From assembly GCF_031846185.1 (NCBI RefSeq), contig NZ_JAVRIF010000002.1, positions 434,001 to 498,000 on the forward strand: 64,000 bases of DNA. The letters run 5' to 3'. The position numbers and the translations under genes were made by a program. The DNA is from Thalassotalea_H castellviae. GTDB taxonomy: Bacteria > Pseudomonadota > Gammaproteobacteria > Enterobacterales > Alteromonadaceae. Under the pieces are notes generated by a model. The model did no database searches. It had not been told where the DNA came from and saw only the letters and a program-made list of their open reading frames with translations. Shown here piece after piece: positions 45,529-55,275 of the stretch. Position 1 is the stretch's first letter. The number at the start of each line of letters is the position of its first letter.

Positions 45529-46209
45529 ATGAAATTAATACATAACCTAGTTGTACTCTTATCCCTATTTAGCTCTTTTATTTGTTCTGCAAGTATAATT
45601 TTTATCAATGAAATTCACTACGATAATATTGGTACTGATCAACATGAATTTTTTGAATTAATGGCTGAGGCTGGCACTGATCTAACAGGTTGGCAGGTGG
45701 AGTTGTACAATGGCAGTAATGGCTCAACTTATAGCAATACCATACATTTATCCGGCGTTATTTCAGACACCAATAATGGTTTTGGTTTTGCCTCGTTTTC
45801 ACCTAGTAATATTCAAAATGGTGCTCCAGATGGGCTAGCGCTGATTGATAATGTAGGACAAGTCAGACAATTTTTATCTTATGAGGGCACTATAACCGCC
45901 ACTTCTGGTACTGCAGCAGGGTTAACCAGTACGGATATTGGCATAAGTGAAAGTGGCAGTTCTACACCAAGCCATTTTTCATTACAACTGACAGGCACAG
46001 GCAATACTTATCAAGATTTTATCTGGCAAGCCATGGCACACACTTCCGGAGCCATTAATAGCCAACAAACCATAAAATCTAAGCTAAATGTCACCGTTTT
46101 AGAGCCTTCAACGGTCCCGTTATTACTTTTTGCCTTATTACTCTTGGTTTTATTTAAACACAACAGACACTACCTATTTAACCCCTTAGATAGTGAATGT
46201 CCAAGCTAA
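45529..46209 (+). CDS. Secreted lamin-tail-domain protein with PEP-CTERM-like tail
   Basis: A 226-residue exported protein. The signal peptide ends near CSA (residue 21). An Ig-like lamin-tail domain follows (FINEIHYDN, FFELMAEAGTDLTGWQVELY, DGLALIDNVGQVRQFLSY). The C-terminus carries LEPSTVP, a hydrophobic helix (about 198-212) and a basic KHNRH end, which looks like a PEP-CTERM sorting signal with changed residues. Such signals send proteins to exosortase-type processing in exopolysaccharide-producing bacteria; no exosortase gene lies in this window. Alone between the csp gene and hemH. Confidence 0.72.
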   Translation: MKLIHNLVVLLSLFSSFICSASIIFINEIHYDNIGTDQHEFFELMAEAGTDLTGWQVELYNGSNGSTYSNTIHLSGVISDTNNGFGFASFSPSNIQNGAPDGLALIDNVGQVRQFLSYEGTITATSGTAAGLTSTDIGISESGSSTPSHFSLQLTGTGNTYQDFIWQAMAHTSGAINSQQTIKSKLNVTVLEPSTVPLLLFALLLLVLFKHNRHYLFNPLDSECPS

Positions 46210-46247
46210 CTTGAATAGGTTTGCTTCATGCAAATTGAGGTACTTAT

Positions 46248-47279
46248 TTATTGAAGTTGCTTGGTAACGAGTTCTGTAATTAACTGGCAATGATCAGCTC
46301 TATCATTCAATGCTGGAATATAGTGATACTCTTTGCCACCGGCTTCAATAAACACCGCTTTATTTTCGTGAACAAGCTCTTCAAGAGTTTCAAGACAATC
46401 AGCACTAAAGGCAGGGCTGACAATTGCAACACTTTGACAGCCCTCTTTTGCTAAGTTTTCCAACGTGGCATCTGTGTATGGCTGAAGCCATTCGGCTTTG
46501 CCAAATCTAGACTGAAAAGTCATGATGTATTCATCACTGGTTAAACCAAGTTCTTCAACTAACAGCCGAGTCGTTTTATGACAAAAGCAATAATATGGAT
46601 CGCCCTTTTCCAAAAAGTATTTCGGCATACCATGATAAGAAAGCACTAATTTTTCAGGTTTACCTTTTGCTTGAAAATGTTCCTGAATACTATTGGCCAA
46701 TGCCTTAATATATAACGGGTGATCATAATAACCACTAATAAAATGTAAAGATGGGATCCAACGCCATTTCTTGATTTCATTAACAACTGCATCAAATGTT
46801 GACCCCGTTGTTGGCCCGGCATACTGCGGGTACAAAGGGAGTACAACAATATTCTCTATTCCTTGTTGTTGAAAGTTATTTAATGCATCAGATATTGCAG
46901 GCTTTCCATAGCGCATCGCTAAATCTACAACCACATCTTCGTTTGTAGCATGTAAACTCTTGGCAACGTTTGATTTGATTTGTTCACTGATCACCATTAA
47001 AGGTGAGCCTGCATCCGTCCATATGCTCTGATATAGTTTTGCCGATTTTTTTGGCCGCACTCTCAAAATTACGCCGTGTAAAATAATCATCCATAACAAT
47101 CGTGGAATTTCTACTACACGTGGGTCAGATAAAAACTCTCTAAGGTATGTTCTTAAGGCCGCAGCCGTTGGAGCACTAGGCGTACCTAAGTTTGTTAACA
47201 GTACCGCTGTTTTTTTCTTTTGGTCATTGTTGCGATTATCATGAATCGACTTATCTCGACCTAAGTAACGGGATTTCAA
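46248..47279 (-). CDS. hemH: Ferrochelatase
   Basis: A 343-residue enzyme inserting iron into protoporphyrin IX. The N-terminal KKTAVLLTNLGTP is a family hallmark. The catalytic region includes LVLSYHGMPKYFLEKGDPYY (His) and AIVSPAFSADCLETLEEL (Glu). Start codon TTG after GGAAG, at 47277-47279. Convergent with the lamin-tail gene and just downstream of the ccmFGHI operon, a sensible link since ccm handles haem. Confidence 0.9.
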   Translation of the reverse strand: MKSRYLGRDKSIHDNRNNDQKKKTAVLLTNLGTPSAPTAAALRTYLREFLSDPRVVEIPRLLWMIILHGVILRVRPKKSAKLYQSIWTDAGSPLMVISEQIKSNVAKSLHATNEDVVVDLAMRYGKPAISDALNNFQQQGIENIVVLPLYPQYAGPTTGSTFDAVVNEIKKWRWIPSLHFISGYYDHPLYIKALANSIQEHFQAKGKPEKLVLSYHGMPKYFLEKGDPYYCFCHKTTRLLVEELGLTSDEYIMTFQSRFGKAEWLQPYTDATLENLAKEGCQSVAIVSPAFSADCLETLEELVHENKAVFIEAGGKEYHYIPALNDRADHCQLITELVTKQLQ

Positions 47280-47330
47280 TAAACTTCCTTATATCATCAC
47301 TAATAAAATTTTCAATAATCAATACTTCAG

Positions 47331-48584
47331 TTATTCAACGAGACGATCAATCACTAATTCAATAACGTCTGTTGTATCTACACGAACACCGGTTTTTTCA
47401 GCTTTATAATCACCCGGCTTAATGCCAACACCACCATTATTAGAGATAATGGCATAAACATTGACCTGCTCTGCATCACTTAATTTTGCCGCTGGTGTCA
47501 TCGCACGTTGATCATTTAACACGACATCTAATGGCAAATCGCTGGCTTGTACCTTAATCGCAGCTAATGGCATTCGACCACCTTCACTAGGAATAGCATA
47601 AATGAATACTACCTTATCTTCACCAGCATTCAGTTGCGTTAGTATTTCTTCACTGATGCTGACATGTAAAGAAAGTTGAGGACCAGCAAGACTGGCGTTA
47701 TCAGCCACCATACCACCCGTTAATGCTAATCGGTTTTTTGCTTCAACAATTGCACTTTTTAATGCGTCACTATTCACACTAGGTCTATTGTCATTGACAA
47801 CCGTTTGCCAATAATCAATCGCCTGTTGATAGTTCTTATTGATAAAGTTATTCATGCCCAACAAAATATTAGTTGAGGGGTCTTTTGCATCTAACGACAA
47901 TGCTTTATCAATATAATATTGCACTTCTTCCGTTATTTTTTGTGCATTTTTGTAATAACTCGCCTGTGCTTTAGCGCCAAATAAATCGGCTTGTTCACCA
48001 TCAATCCCAATGACTTTATCAAACGCAGTTAAAGCTTCATCAAACTCACCGATACCAACTAAGGCTTGACCTAAACTATACCAAGCATCAGAATTATTTG
48101 GTTGTTGCTCTGTCGCTTTCTTTAACTTTTGAATTTCAACAATCAATTGTTGTTGTTCATCAAGTGTTTGATGACTACCATTTTCCTTTGGTGTATTTGC
48201 GATAAGCTCCATCGAGCCTCTTTCGCTGTAAAGGGCAACACTAAAAATAATAATAAATAACGATATAGTTGCTGGCCAGACAATTGAAAGCGAAGATTTT
48301 TTGTCGATTGACTGATTGGCTTCATTAGCATTATCTTGAATATCTTGTAATAAACTTTGCTCAAGCTCAGCGACTAAATATTCATAACTTTCTTTATCTA
48401 AACTACCTTGTTGAAAGTCTTTCTCAATTTCAGCTTTATGTTCATGATATAAACGCACATTGGTTTCATCACGAAAACTATTATCAATTTTCACATTCTG
48501 ACGATTTTGATTTAAATAATGTGCCCAAACAATAATGAGCAACAAGAGGATAAAGGCAACAACAAGTACAAGAAGTTCTAACAT
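47331..48584 (-). CDS. ccmI: Cytochrome c maturation protein CcmI
   Basis: A 417-residue apocytochrome-chaperone. It has two N-terminal membrane helices (about residues 3-20 and 105-122) with a cytoplasmic coiled-coil loop, then a periplasmic TPR region (DAWYSLGQALVGIGEFDEALTAFDKVIG; PSTNILLGMNNFINKNYQQAIDYW) and a C-terminal beta domain. Last gene of the ccmFGHI operon, 3 bases from ccmH. Confidence 0.85.
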   Translation of the reverse strand: MLELLVLVVAFILLLLIIVWAHYLNQNRQNVKIDNSFRDETNVRLYHEHKAEIEKDFQQGSLDKESYEYLVAELEQSLLQDIQDNANEANQSIDKKSSLSIVWPATISLFIIIFSVALYSERGSMELIANTPKENGSHQTLDEQQQLIVEIQKLKKATEQQPNNSDAWYSLGQALVGIGEFDEALTAFDKVIGIDGEQADLFGAKAQASYYKNAQKITEEVQYYIDKALSLDAKDPSTNILLGMNNFINKNYQQAIDYWQTVVNDNRPSVNSDALKSAIVEAKNRLALTGGMVADNASLAGPQLSLHVSISEEILTQLNAGEDKVVFIYAIPSEGGRMPLAAIKVQASDLPLDVVLNDQRAMTPAAKLSDAEQVNVYAIISNNGGVGIKPGDYKAEKTGVRVDTTDVIELVIDRLVE

Positions 48585-48587
48585 AAA

Positions 48588-49043
48588 TTATTTATCTTTT
48601 AAAATTTGAGCTAATTTATTTTTTTGCTCTTTGGAGAGAGTAACCGTTTCTTTTTTAATTGGTTTTTTACGTAATATTTGAACAACAACAATCACGCCAA
48701 TCAGCAACAAAAACGCGGGGCCAAACCAGAGAATATAGGTCAAGCTAGAAACTTTAGGACGATATAAAACAAATTCGCCATACCGATTCACCATAAAATC
48801 AACAATTTCACCGTCAGACTTTCCTTGCTCGAGTAACTGATATACTTCACGTCGTAAATCAGCAGCAATTGGAGAGTTTGAATCGGCTAAATTTTGATTT
48901 TGACATTTAGGACATCGTAACTCTTTCACTAAAGATTTATATCTAATTTCAGTCACTTCATCATGAAAAACATAGGTATCTGTTTCCCACGCTGTGGTTG
49001 TAAAAGCGACTGTAAAAAGTAAAATAAAAATAAGATATTTCAC
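48588..49043 (-). CDS. ccmH: Cytochrome c maturation thiol protein CcmH (CcmL type)
   Basis: A 151-residue membrane-anchored protein with signal peptide and the reactive LRCPKCQNQNLADSN (CxxC) thiol site that reduces apocytochrome cysteines, followed by a membrane helix (about 103-125) and a short cytoplasmic tail. It overlaps ccmG by one base. Confidence 0.88.
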   Translation of the reverse strand: MKYLIFILLFTVAFTTTAWETDTYVFHDEVTEIRYKSLVKELRCPKCQNQNLADSNSPIAADLRREVYQLLEQGKSDGEIVDFMVNRYGEFVLYRPKVSSLTYILWFGPAFLLLIGVIVVVQILRKKPIKKETVTLSKEQKNKLAQILKDK

Positions 49044-49594
49044 TAAGATGTTTCTCCCTTTAATTCGTTTTCAAGCGTGATAATTAAAGGTAAGAATTTC
49101 TCTTGCCACACTTTGCCATCGATAGGCCCGACATGCTTCATTCTGATAATGCCTTTATGATCTATAACAAAGGTTTCTGGTGCTGCAGTTACGCCTAATT
49201 CAATACCCAACTTGCCAAGCGGATCAAAAATAGAAAACTGGTAAGGGTCTTGATAATCTTTTAGCCATTGTCTGGCATCATCGCGATCATCTTTATAATT
49301 CAAGCCATATAAAGCGACACGGCCACTTTGGGCAATATCGACTAGGTATGGGTGTTCATACTTACAGTAAACACACCACGTTCCCCAAACATTTAATAGC
49401 TTTATGTCTCCAACTAAATCCTTCTCGGTGAGCATTACCTTTGGTTTTAACAATTGCGTGAGAACAAACTCAGGCATTTTTTGTCCAACCAAAGCCGAAG
49501 GCAGTGCTTGCGGATTTAAAGCTAAGCCACGATACAAGATGATCCCGAGTGAAATAAATAAAATTAAAGGTATAAAACGGATTATTTTATTCAT
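49043..49594 (-). CDS. ccmG: Thiol:disulphide oxidoreductase CcmG/DsbE
   Basis: A 183-residue thioredoxin-fold protein anchored by an N-terminal helix. The active site is GTWCVYCKYEHPYL (CxxC); the cis-Pro region (AAPETFVIDHKG) and GxxG-type DLKLLNVWG also fit. It keeps apocytochrome c cysteines reduced for haem attachment. The gene directly follows ccmF (stop and start adjacent). Confidence 0.9.
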   Translation of the reverse strand: MNKIIRFIPLILFISLGIILYRGLALNPQALPSALVGQKMPEFVLTQLLKPKVMLTEKDLVGDIKLLNVWGTWCVYCKYEHPYLVDIAQSGRVALYGLNYKDDRDDARQWLKDYQDPYQFSIFDPLGKLGIELGVTAAPETFVIDHKGIIRMKHVGPIDGKVWQEKFLPLIITLENELKGETS

Positions 49595-51595
49595 CTATGA
49601 AACTCCTTCGGTCGCAGTGTTTGCTGAGGAAGCTGATACATTAAGCTTAGACTCTGATTTGGCTGTTTTTCGTCGACGGTAACGTTTATCTAACATCGCA
49701 AATAAGCCACCAAGTCCCATAAAGATGGCACCTAACCAAATCCACCTAACGAAAGGTTTATAATGAACACGTATCGCCCAAGCGCCATCTTCAAGTGGAT
49801 CACCGAGTGCAACATAGACATCTCTAAATAAGCCAGGATCAATTCCTGCTTCTGTCATCCCCATAGTTTGTACTAAGTAAGTGCGACGCTCAGGTTTTAA
49901 CAAAGCAACAAAATCCCCCGCTTGATGGATTTCAATTTGTCCTTGATCAGCACTGTAATTAGGTCCTTTTACCGGCTTAATCCCCTTAAAGGTAACGTCG
50001 TAACCTGAGACATTAATGGAGTCGTTAACAAACATTTTAACACTAAGTTCTTTTTCATAACTTGAAACCATAGTGACTCCGACAATCGTAATAGCAATGC
50101 CCATATGAGCAATAGTCATTCCCCATTGACTTAAGGTGACTTTACTAAATGCGTATTGACCTTGTTTAGATTTTGCCTGATTTCTTAAATCTTTAACGAC
50201 AACAAGCGAAACCCAAAGGGCAAGCATAATACCAAAGCTAGCTAATAAATTAAGTTCGCCGTCATATAGAAATGGGAAAATGAAACCTATCACAATACTG
50301 ATTATTGATGGTTTAGCAATTTGTTTGCGTAGCTCGCCTTTTTTCGCTTTTTTCCAACGGATCAGTGGACCAATTCCCATTATGATAAATAACAAACTCA
50401 TAATAGGTACAAATACCGCATTAAAATAAGGAGGGCCTACCGAAATTTTTCCTAAAGCAAAGGCATCAACAATTAAAGGGTAAATGGTGCCTAATAACAC
50501 AGTGACACAAGCAACCACTAAAATAATATTACAGAGCAATAATGCTGTTTCTCTTGAATATAGTGAAAAGCGACTAAAGCTAGCGACATTCGAGGCCCTA
50601 AAGGCAAACAAAGTGAAAGAACCACCAACGGCAATTGCCAGTAGTAATAAGATAAACGCACCTCGTGTCGGATCAGAAGCAAATGAATGTACTGAAGTTA
50701 TAACTCCCGAGCGCACTAAAAATGTCCCTAATAAACTTAAACTAAAAGCAAAAATGGCTAATAATACGGTCCAGTTTCTAAACGTGCCTCGCTTTTCTGT
50801 TACTGCTAATGAATGAATTAATGCGGTACCAACTAACCAAGGCATAAAAGATGCATTTTCTACCGGATCCCAAAACCACCAACCGCCCCAGCCTAATTCG
50901 TAATATGCCCACCAGCTACCTAAAGCAATACCGAGTGTTAAAAATATCCAAGCGGCAATGACCCAAGGTCTAGCCCAGCGAGCCCAAGCAGCATCTAACT
51001 TCCCTACCATTAAGGCGGCAATCGCAAAAGCAAAGCTGACGGCAAATCCTACATAACCAAAATACAACATGGGTGGGTGAATAATTAATCCAACATCTTG
51101 TAATAAAGGGTTTAAATCCCGCCCTTCTGCTGGCACCACTGGCCATAATCGATCAAATGGATTTGAGGTTAGTAAGGTGAATAACATAAACCCAACGGCT
51201 ACCATTCCTAATACGGCTAATACTCTTGCAATAAAAGCTTCGTCCATTCCTTTACTATATTTAGCAACCGCCATTGTCCAAGCCGTTAACGCGAAAACCC
51301 ACAATAACAAAGAGCCTTCATGTCCCCCCCACACCGCACTTATTTTAAAATAATAAGGCAACAATGAATTAGAGTGGCTGGCAATATACTTGACAGAAAA
51401 ATCGTCGATAACAAACGAGTAAGCTAAAATAATTAAACTAATCGAGGTGAAAGCAAACATGCCAAATGTTAAAGGTTTAGCGTAACTGGTCAATTTAGCT
51501 TGGCCAGTATAAACGCCAATAAGCGGAAAAACGCTCAAACAAATTGCAAATGCCAAACCTATGATTAAGGCAAAGTGGCCTAGCTCAGGAATCAT
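49595..51595 (-). CDS. ccmF: Haem lyase subunit CcmF
   Basis: A 666-residue polytopic protein of the CcmF/CycK family. The tryptophan-rich WWD haem-binding region is intact (ELGWGGWWFWDPVENASFMPWL, residues about 225-246), with many membrane helices on both sides and a periplasmic C-terminal domain. It joins CcmH/I to attach haem to apocytochrome c. First gene of the minus-strand ccm operon, facing ccmA. Confidence 0.93.
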   Translation of the reverse strand: MIPELGHFALIIGLAFAICLSVFPLIGVYTGQAKLTSYAKPLTFGMFAFTSISLIILAYSFVIDDFSVKYIASHSNSLLPYYFKISAVWGGHEGSLLLWVFALTAWTMAVAKYSKGMDEAFIARVLAVLGMVAVGFMLFTLLTSNPFDRLWPVVPAEGRDLNPLLQDVGLIIHPPMLYFGYVGFAVSFAFAIAALMVGKLDAAWARWARPWVIAAWIFLTLGIALGSWWAYYELGWGGWWFWDPVENASFMPWLVGTALIHSLAVTEKRGTFRNWTVLLAIFAFSLSLLGTFLVRSGVITSVHSFASDPTRGAFILLLLAIAVGGSFTLFAFRASNVASFSRFSLYSRETALLLCNIILVVACVTVLLGTIYPLIVDAFALGKISVGPPYFNAVFVPIMSLLFIIMGIGPLIRWKKAKKGELRKQIAKPSIISIVIGFIFPFLYDGELNLLASFGIMLALWVSLVVVKDLRNQAKSKQGQYAFSKVTLSQWGMTIAHMGIAITIVGVTMVSSYEKELSVKMFVNDSINVSGYDVTFKGIKPVKGPNYSADQGQIEIHQAGDFVALLKPERRTYLVQTMGMTEAGIDPGLFRDVYVALGDPLEDGAWAIRVHYKPFVRWIWLGAIFMGLGGLFAMLDKRYRRRKTAKSESKLNVSASSANTATEGVS

Positions 51596-51914
51596 ATAAA
51601 TCTCCGAATGTTATCGGTACTGATCACGTATGAAGGTGATCGTCAGTATCAAAATACGTCTTGAGGGATTTATTCTCAAGTCGATAAAAATTTGCAGCAA
51701 TGTTAGCACTGTTTATAGGTAAACTTCATCAAAGAGTGACATCTTATTACAAAATTACTACTTGAAACGCTCAAAGTGGTATCAGTGCAGTAATGGTATG
51801 ATAAATTCATTATCTATAGTAGGATCTAGATCAAGCCATTTAAATTATTTTTCTCTAAAATGATTCAAATTAAAGTTAAGATAACGCCATTAGATCAGAT
51901 CATTATTTAAATAA
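51596..51914. other. Divergent ccmF-ccmA intergenic region
   Basis: 319 bases between two divergent ccm operons. It must hold both promoters; an imperfect hairpin (51618-51648, TACTGATCAC...GTGATCGTCAGTA) lies in the ccmF 5' leader. No gene or clear operator was recognised. Confidence 0.5.
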
Positions 51915-52556
51915 ATGCCAACACACTCACCTTCATTACTTAACGCTCATCAATTAACGTGCATACGCGAAGAACGTATTCTATTTGAACACCTTAATTT
52001 AACCATAAATGCTGGTGATATTATTCAAGTTGAAGGACCGAATGGCGCAGGAAAAACAAGCTTGCTCAGAATTCTCGCCGGACTTTCTCAACCTTATGAA
52101 GGTCAAGTATTTTTCAATGATATGGCAATTGGTGATGAACGTGAAATTTACAATCAAAACTTACTTTATATTGGACATTTAGCCGGAATTAAAGGCGAAA
52201 TGACTGCACAAGAAAACCTTGAATTTTCTTTGAGTTTAAGTGGTTTAGATCTATTAACGGCCGAAAAAACATTAGATCAAGTTGATTTACTTGGTTTTGA
52301 AGATGCACTCGCGGCTCACTTAAGCGCAGGCCAACATCGACGTATCGCTTTAGCAAAATTATGGCAAAGTAAAGCGCCTGTTTGGATATTAGATGAGCCG
52401 TTTACTGCAATTGATAAAAATGGTGTAAAAAAACTCGAAGAATTAATGGTTAATCACGCCCAAAATGGCGGTTGTGTTATTTTAACGACGCATCAAGACT
52501 TATCGATTGACCAAAATTTATATAAAAAAGTCACGTTAGAATATCGTTTCTTTTAA
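51915..52556 (+). CDS. ccmA: Haem-exporter ATPase CcmA
   Basis: A 213-residue ABC ATPase driving haem release to CcmE. Walker A is GPNGAGKTSLL, the signature LSAGQHRRIALAKL (CcmA variant) and Walker B VWILDEPFTAID. First gene of the ccmABCDE operon. Confidence 0.92.
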   Translation: MPTHSPSLLNAHQLTCIREERILFEHLNLTINAGDIIQVEGPNGAGKTSLLRILAGLSQPYEGQVFFNDMAIGDEREIYNQNLLYIGHLAGIKGEMTAQENLEFSLSLSGLDLLTAEKTLDQVDLLGFEDALAAHLSAGQHRRIALAKLWQSKAPVWILDEPFTAIDKNGVKKLEELMVNHAQNGGCVILTTHQDLSIDQNLYKKVTLEYRFF

Positions 52557-52639
52557 ATGAAATATCGAAGAAAAAAATGAATAAACGCAATGACATCGCC
52601 ATCGAAATAAAAGCCGCTATTTCCTATAAAGAGGTTTTT

Positions 52640-53293
52640 ATGTTGATTTTTAAACGTGATTTAACTATTGCTTTTCGTCATAAAGACGACATTTTGAACC
52701 CGTTACTCTTTTTTATTATTGTTATTACTTTATTTCCTTTAGGAATAGGACCAGAATCGAACACACTAGCTAAGATAGCCCCCGGTATTATTTGGGTGGC
52801 AGCATTATTATCTACTCTATTATCACTGGATCGATTGTTTAAATCAGATTTTCTTGATGGCTCATTAGAACAAATGCTACTCAGTCCCCATCCTTTATTT
52901 ATCATTGTGCTAGGCAAAGTTATTGCCCACTGGTGTTTAACAGGCTTACCGATTATTTTTATTGCTCCTTTGCTCGGTTTATTGCTGCATTTAGACGAAA
53001 ACAGTTATTCAGCTTTACTGTTAACCTTATTGTTAGGAACACCGATTCTTAGTTTTTTAGGTGCTATTGGTGTTGCGCTTACTGTAGGCATTAAAAAAGG
53101 CGGCGTTTTACTGAGTTTATTAGTACTCCCTCTTTATATTCCAGTATTAATATTTGCGACCAGTGCTATTGATACTGCGGCAATGAGCTTACCCTATAGC
53201 GGACAGCTTGCTATAATTGGCGCACTATTAATAGGTTCTATAACATTATCCCCTTTTGCGGTTAGCGCCGCACTAAAAGTGAGTACCAACTAA
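52640..53293 (+). CDS. ccmB: Haem-exporter membrane subunit CcmB
   Basis: A 217-residue six-helix membrane protein. The start MLIFKRDLTIAFRHKDDILNP, with PLGIGPESNTLAKIAPGIIW, matches CcmB. The ATG at 52640 follows AAAGAGG; a longer in-frame start at 52577 adds 21 polar residues absent from the family. It overlaps ccmC by one base. Confidence 0.9.
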   Translation: MLIFKRDLTIAFRHKDDILNPLLFFIIVITLFPLGIGPESNTLAKIAPGIIWVAALLSTLLSLDRLFKSDFLDGSLEQMLLSPHPLFIIVLGKVIAHWCLTGLPIIFIAPLLGLLLHLDENSYSALLLTLLLGTPILSFLGAIGVALTVGIKKGGVLLSLLVLPLYIPVLIFATSAIDTAAMSLPYSGQLAIIGALLIGSITLSPFAVSAALKVSTN

Positions 53294-54039
53294 TGTGGAA
53301 ATGGCTTCATCCTTATGCTAACCCAGAAGTGTCTTATCACTTCGCCGGACGATTAATTCCGTGGTTTTCTAAATTAACGTTTATTTTGCTTTTTATCGGT
53401 TTGAGTTGGGCACTTTTATTTGTCCCTGCGGATTATCAGCAAGGTAACAGTTTTCGCATCTTTTATTTACATGTACCTGCAGCCATTCTTTCGATGAGTA
53501 TTTATGTCGCAATGGCAATAGCAGCATTATCAAGCCTTGTTTGGCAAATTAAATTAGCCGATGCTTCTGCGGCGGCCATGGCCCCAGTTGGTGCTGTATT
53601 TACCGCCATTGCGCTAATCACTGGCGCTGCTTGGGGCCGTCCTACTTGGGGCACATGGTGGATCTGGGATGCCCGCTTAACATCAGAGCTTATTTTATTA
53701 TTTTTATATTTAGGTGTCATAGCCCTGCACAATGCTTTTGAAGATAAAACACTCTCAGGCAAAGCTGCGGGAATTTTAGCGCTGGTTGGGGTAGTCAACA
53801 TCCCTATTATTAAATATTCAGTAGAATGGTGGAATACCTTACATCAAGGTTCAACGGTTTCTAAATTAGGCGCACCTTCTATGTCTTCGAGTATGTATTG
53901 GCCATTTTTGGTATGCTTTATTGGTTTTATCTGCTTTGTTACCTGGATTATATGCCTTCGTTTTCGAAATGAGATTTTAGCTCGAAACGCGATGCGAGCT
54001 TGGGTACGTGATCTTGTCAGTAAAACGGAGGGTAAATAA
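53293..54039 (+). CDS. ccmC: Haem transporter CcmC
   Basis: A 248-residue six-helix WWD-domain protein that loads haem onto CcmE. The WWD region (GRPTWGTWWIWDARLTSELI) and flanking His residues (YLHVPAA, LHQGSTV) are present. Starts on the ccmB stop (TAATG) and ends on the ccmD start. Confidence 0.93.
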   Translation: MWKWLHPYANPEVSYHFAGRLIPWFSKLTFILLFIGLSWALLFVPADYQQGNSFRIFYLHVPAAILSMSIYVAMAIAALSSLVWQIKLADASAAAMAPVGAVFTAIALITGAAWGRPTWGTWWIWDARLTSELILLFLYLGVIALHNAFEDKTLSGKAAGILALVGVVNIPIIKYSVEWWNTLHQGSTVSKLGAPSMSSSMYWPFLVCFIGFICFVTWIICLRFRNEILARNAMRAWVRDLVSKTEGK

Positions 54040-54278
54040 TGCAGTTTTCGAGTTTCGCTGATTTTATAGCTATGGGCGGCCATGGTTTTTATGTGTGGTT
54101 ATCTTATGGGATAAGCATTACGTTATTAATATTATTAGTATTTTTAAGCATCAAAAAGAATAAAGATATCATTAACCAGATACAGCGTCATCAACAAAGA
54201 GAAGCTAAATTCAAACAAGCAGCACAACGTCAAAAAGATAATTTTTCTCAAGAGGTAAGTCATGAATCCACGCCGTAA
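54039..54278 (+). CDS. ccmD: Cytochrome c maturation protein CcmD
   Basis: A 79-residue single-helix protein (MGGHGFYVWLSYGISITLLIL, then a charged coiled-coil tail) that releases CcmE from CcmABC. It overlaps ccmC by one base and ccmE by 17. Confidence 0.87.
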   Translation: MQFSSFADFIAMGGHGFYVWLSYGISITLLILLVFLSIKKNKDIINQIQRHQQREAKFKQAAQRQKDNFSQEVSHESTP

Positions 54279-54747
54279 AAAACGCTTAACTATCGTTTTA
54301 TCTTTGTTAATCGGAATAAGTATTATCAGTGGTTTAGTTTTATATGCCTTAAGCCAAAACATCGACTTATTCTACACTCCTCACGAAGTGGTACACGGGA
54401 AAGATGATACAGGAATTAAACCTAAGGTAGGTCAACGAATAAGAGTGGGTGGATTAGTCGTTGTCGGTAGCGTAAAACGCGACGCCGATAATTTAAAAGT
54501 ACAATTTGACCTAACCAATAAAGGCGAAGTCATCACCATAAAATATGATGGCATACTGCCCGATTTATTCAGAGAAGGTCAAGGCATAATCGCAAACGGT
54601 AAGTTAAGCCAATCACGTGTACTTGAAGCAAGTGAAGTATTAGCAAAACACGATGAAAACTATATGCCGAAAGAGATTGCTGATTCCTTAGGTGAAGGTC
54701 ACGAAGCGCCAAAATATACCGAAGAGCAATTAAAACCAACTGGATGA
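54262..54747 (+). CDS. ccmE: Haem chaperone CcmE
   Basis: A 161-residue membrane-anchored OB-fold haem chaperone. The covalent haem-binding His130 lies in LAKHDENYMP (Tyr134 also conserved). It carries haem from CcmC to CcmF. Last gene of the operon before a strong terminator. Confidence 0.93.
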   Translation: MNPRRKKRLTIVLSLLIGISIISGLVLYALSQNIDLFYTPHEVVHGKDDTGIKPKVGQRIRVGGLVVVGSVKRDADNLKVQFDLTNKGEVITIKYDGILPDLFREGQGIIANGKLSQSRVLEASEVLAKHDENYMPKEIADSLGEGHEAPKYTEEQLKPTG

Positions 54748-54780
54748 TAGCGCTGACTTATTAACAAAGCGTTGAAATAG

Positions 54781-54818
54781 AAAAGCCCTTAATCAAAGTT
54801 AAGGGCTTTTATTTTTTA
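54781..54818 (+). terminator. Terminator of ccmABCDE
   Basis: Perfect 12-bp stem AAAAGCCCTTAA / TTAAGGGCTTTT (54781-54792 with 54799-54810) followed by ATTTTTT. Confidence 0.88.
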
Positions 54819-54847
54819 ATACTTGACGTCGTTGGTGATAAATTCTG

Positions 54848-55069
54848 CTAAGCAATTTTATCAGTTGGTAAAATACGCTCTCCAAGCTTATTAATAATTT
54901 CAACATCGCCATTACAAACTGCAACAATCGTTTTATCTTTTTTTAAATTTTCAGGAATAATGACTCTTCCTGTCACTGATTTTTCAAATGTGCATACCTG
55001 ATGTTTCAATTCTAAAGCTGTGTCACAATAATAAATGATAGTGACTAGCTCAACTTCATTACGACTCAT
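54848..55069 (-). CDS. DUF2375-like small protein (TIGR02922-like)
   Basis: A 73-residue soluble protein resembling, from memory, the DUF2375/TIGR02922 family known mainly from Colwellia and Shewanella. Recognisable parts are VTIIYYCDTALELKHQV and GRVIIPENLKKDKTIVAVCNGDV. No function is known. Its presence supports a Colwelliaceae-like host. Start ATG at 55067-55069 after AGGGTTATTT. Confidence 0.6.
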   Translation of the reverse strand: MSRNEVELVTIIYYCDTALELKHQVCTFEKSVTGRVIIPENLKKDKTIVAVCNGDVEIINKLGERILPTDKIA

Positions 55070-55275
55070 AAATAACCCTACTGCTTATCTTATAAAGCCT
55101 CAAACTATGTGGTACTTATTGGCTTATAATTATAAATGGTTTACTTCTGTCCTAAAGTTATTGCTAATTTCATTCCATCTTAAACTCAAGCGATACTACT
55201 ACACTAGGTTTGATTCTGAAACTGCTAACTACTTTTCTAAGTGATTTTGTGACTTGGTTTTCGCACTGTGCAGAT
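55070..55275. other. Intergenic region between the DUF2375-like gene and the nag operon end
   Basis: About 205 bases with no credible gene. The nag-operon terminator follows directly. Confidence 0.5.
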
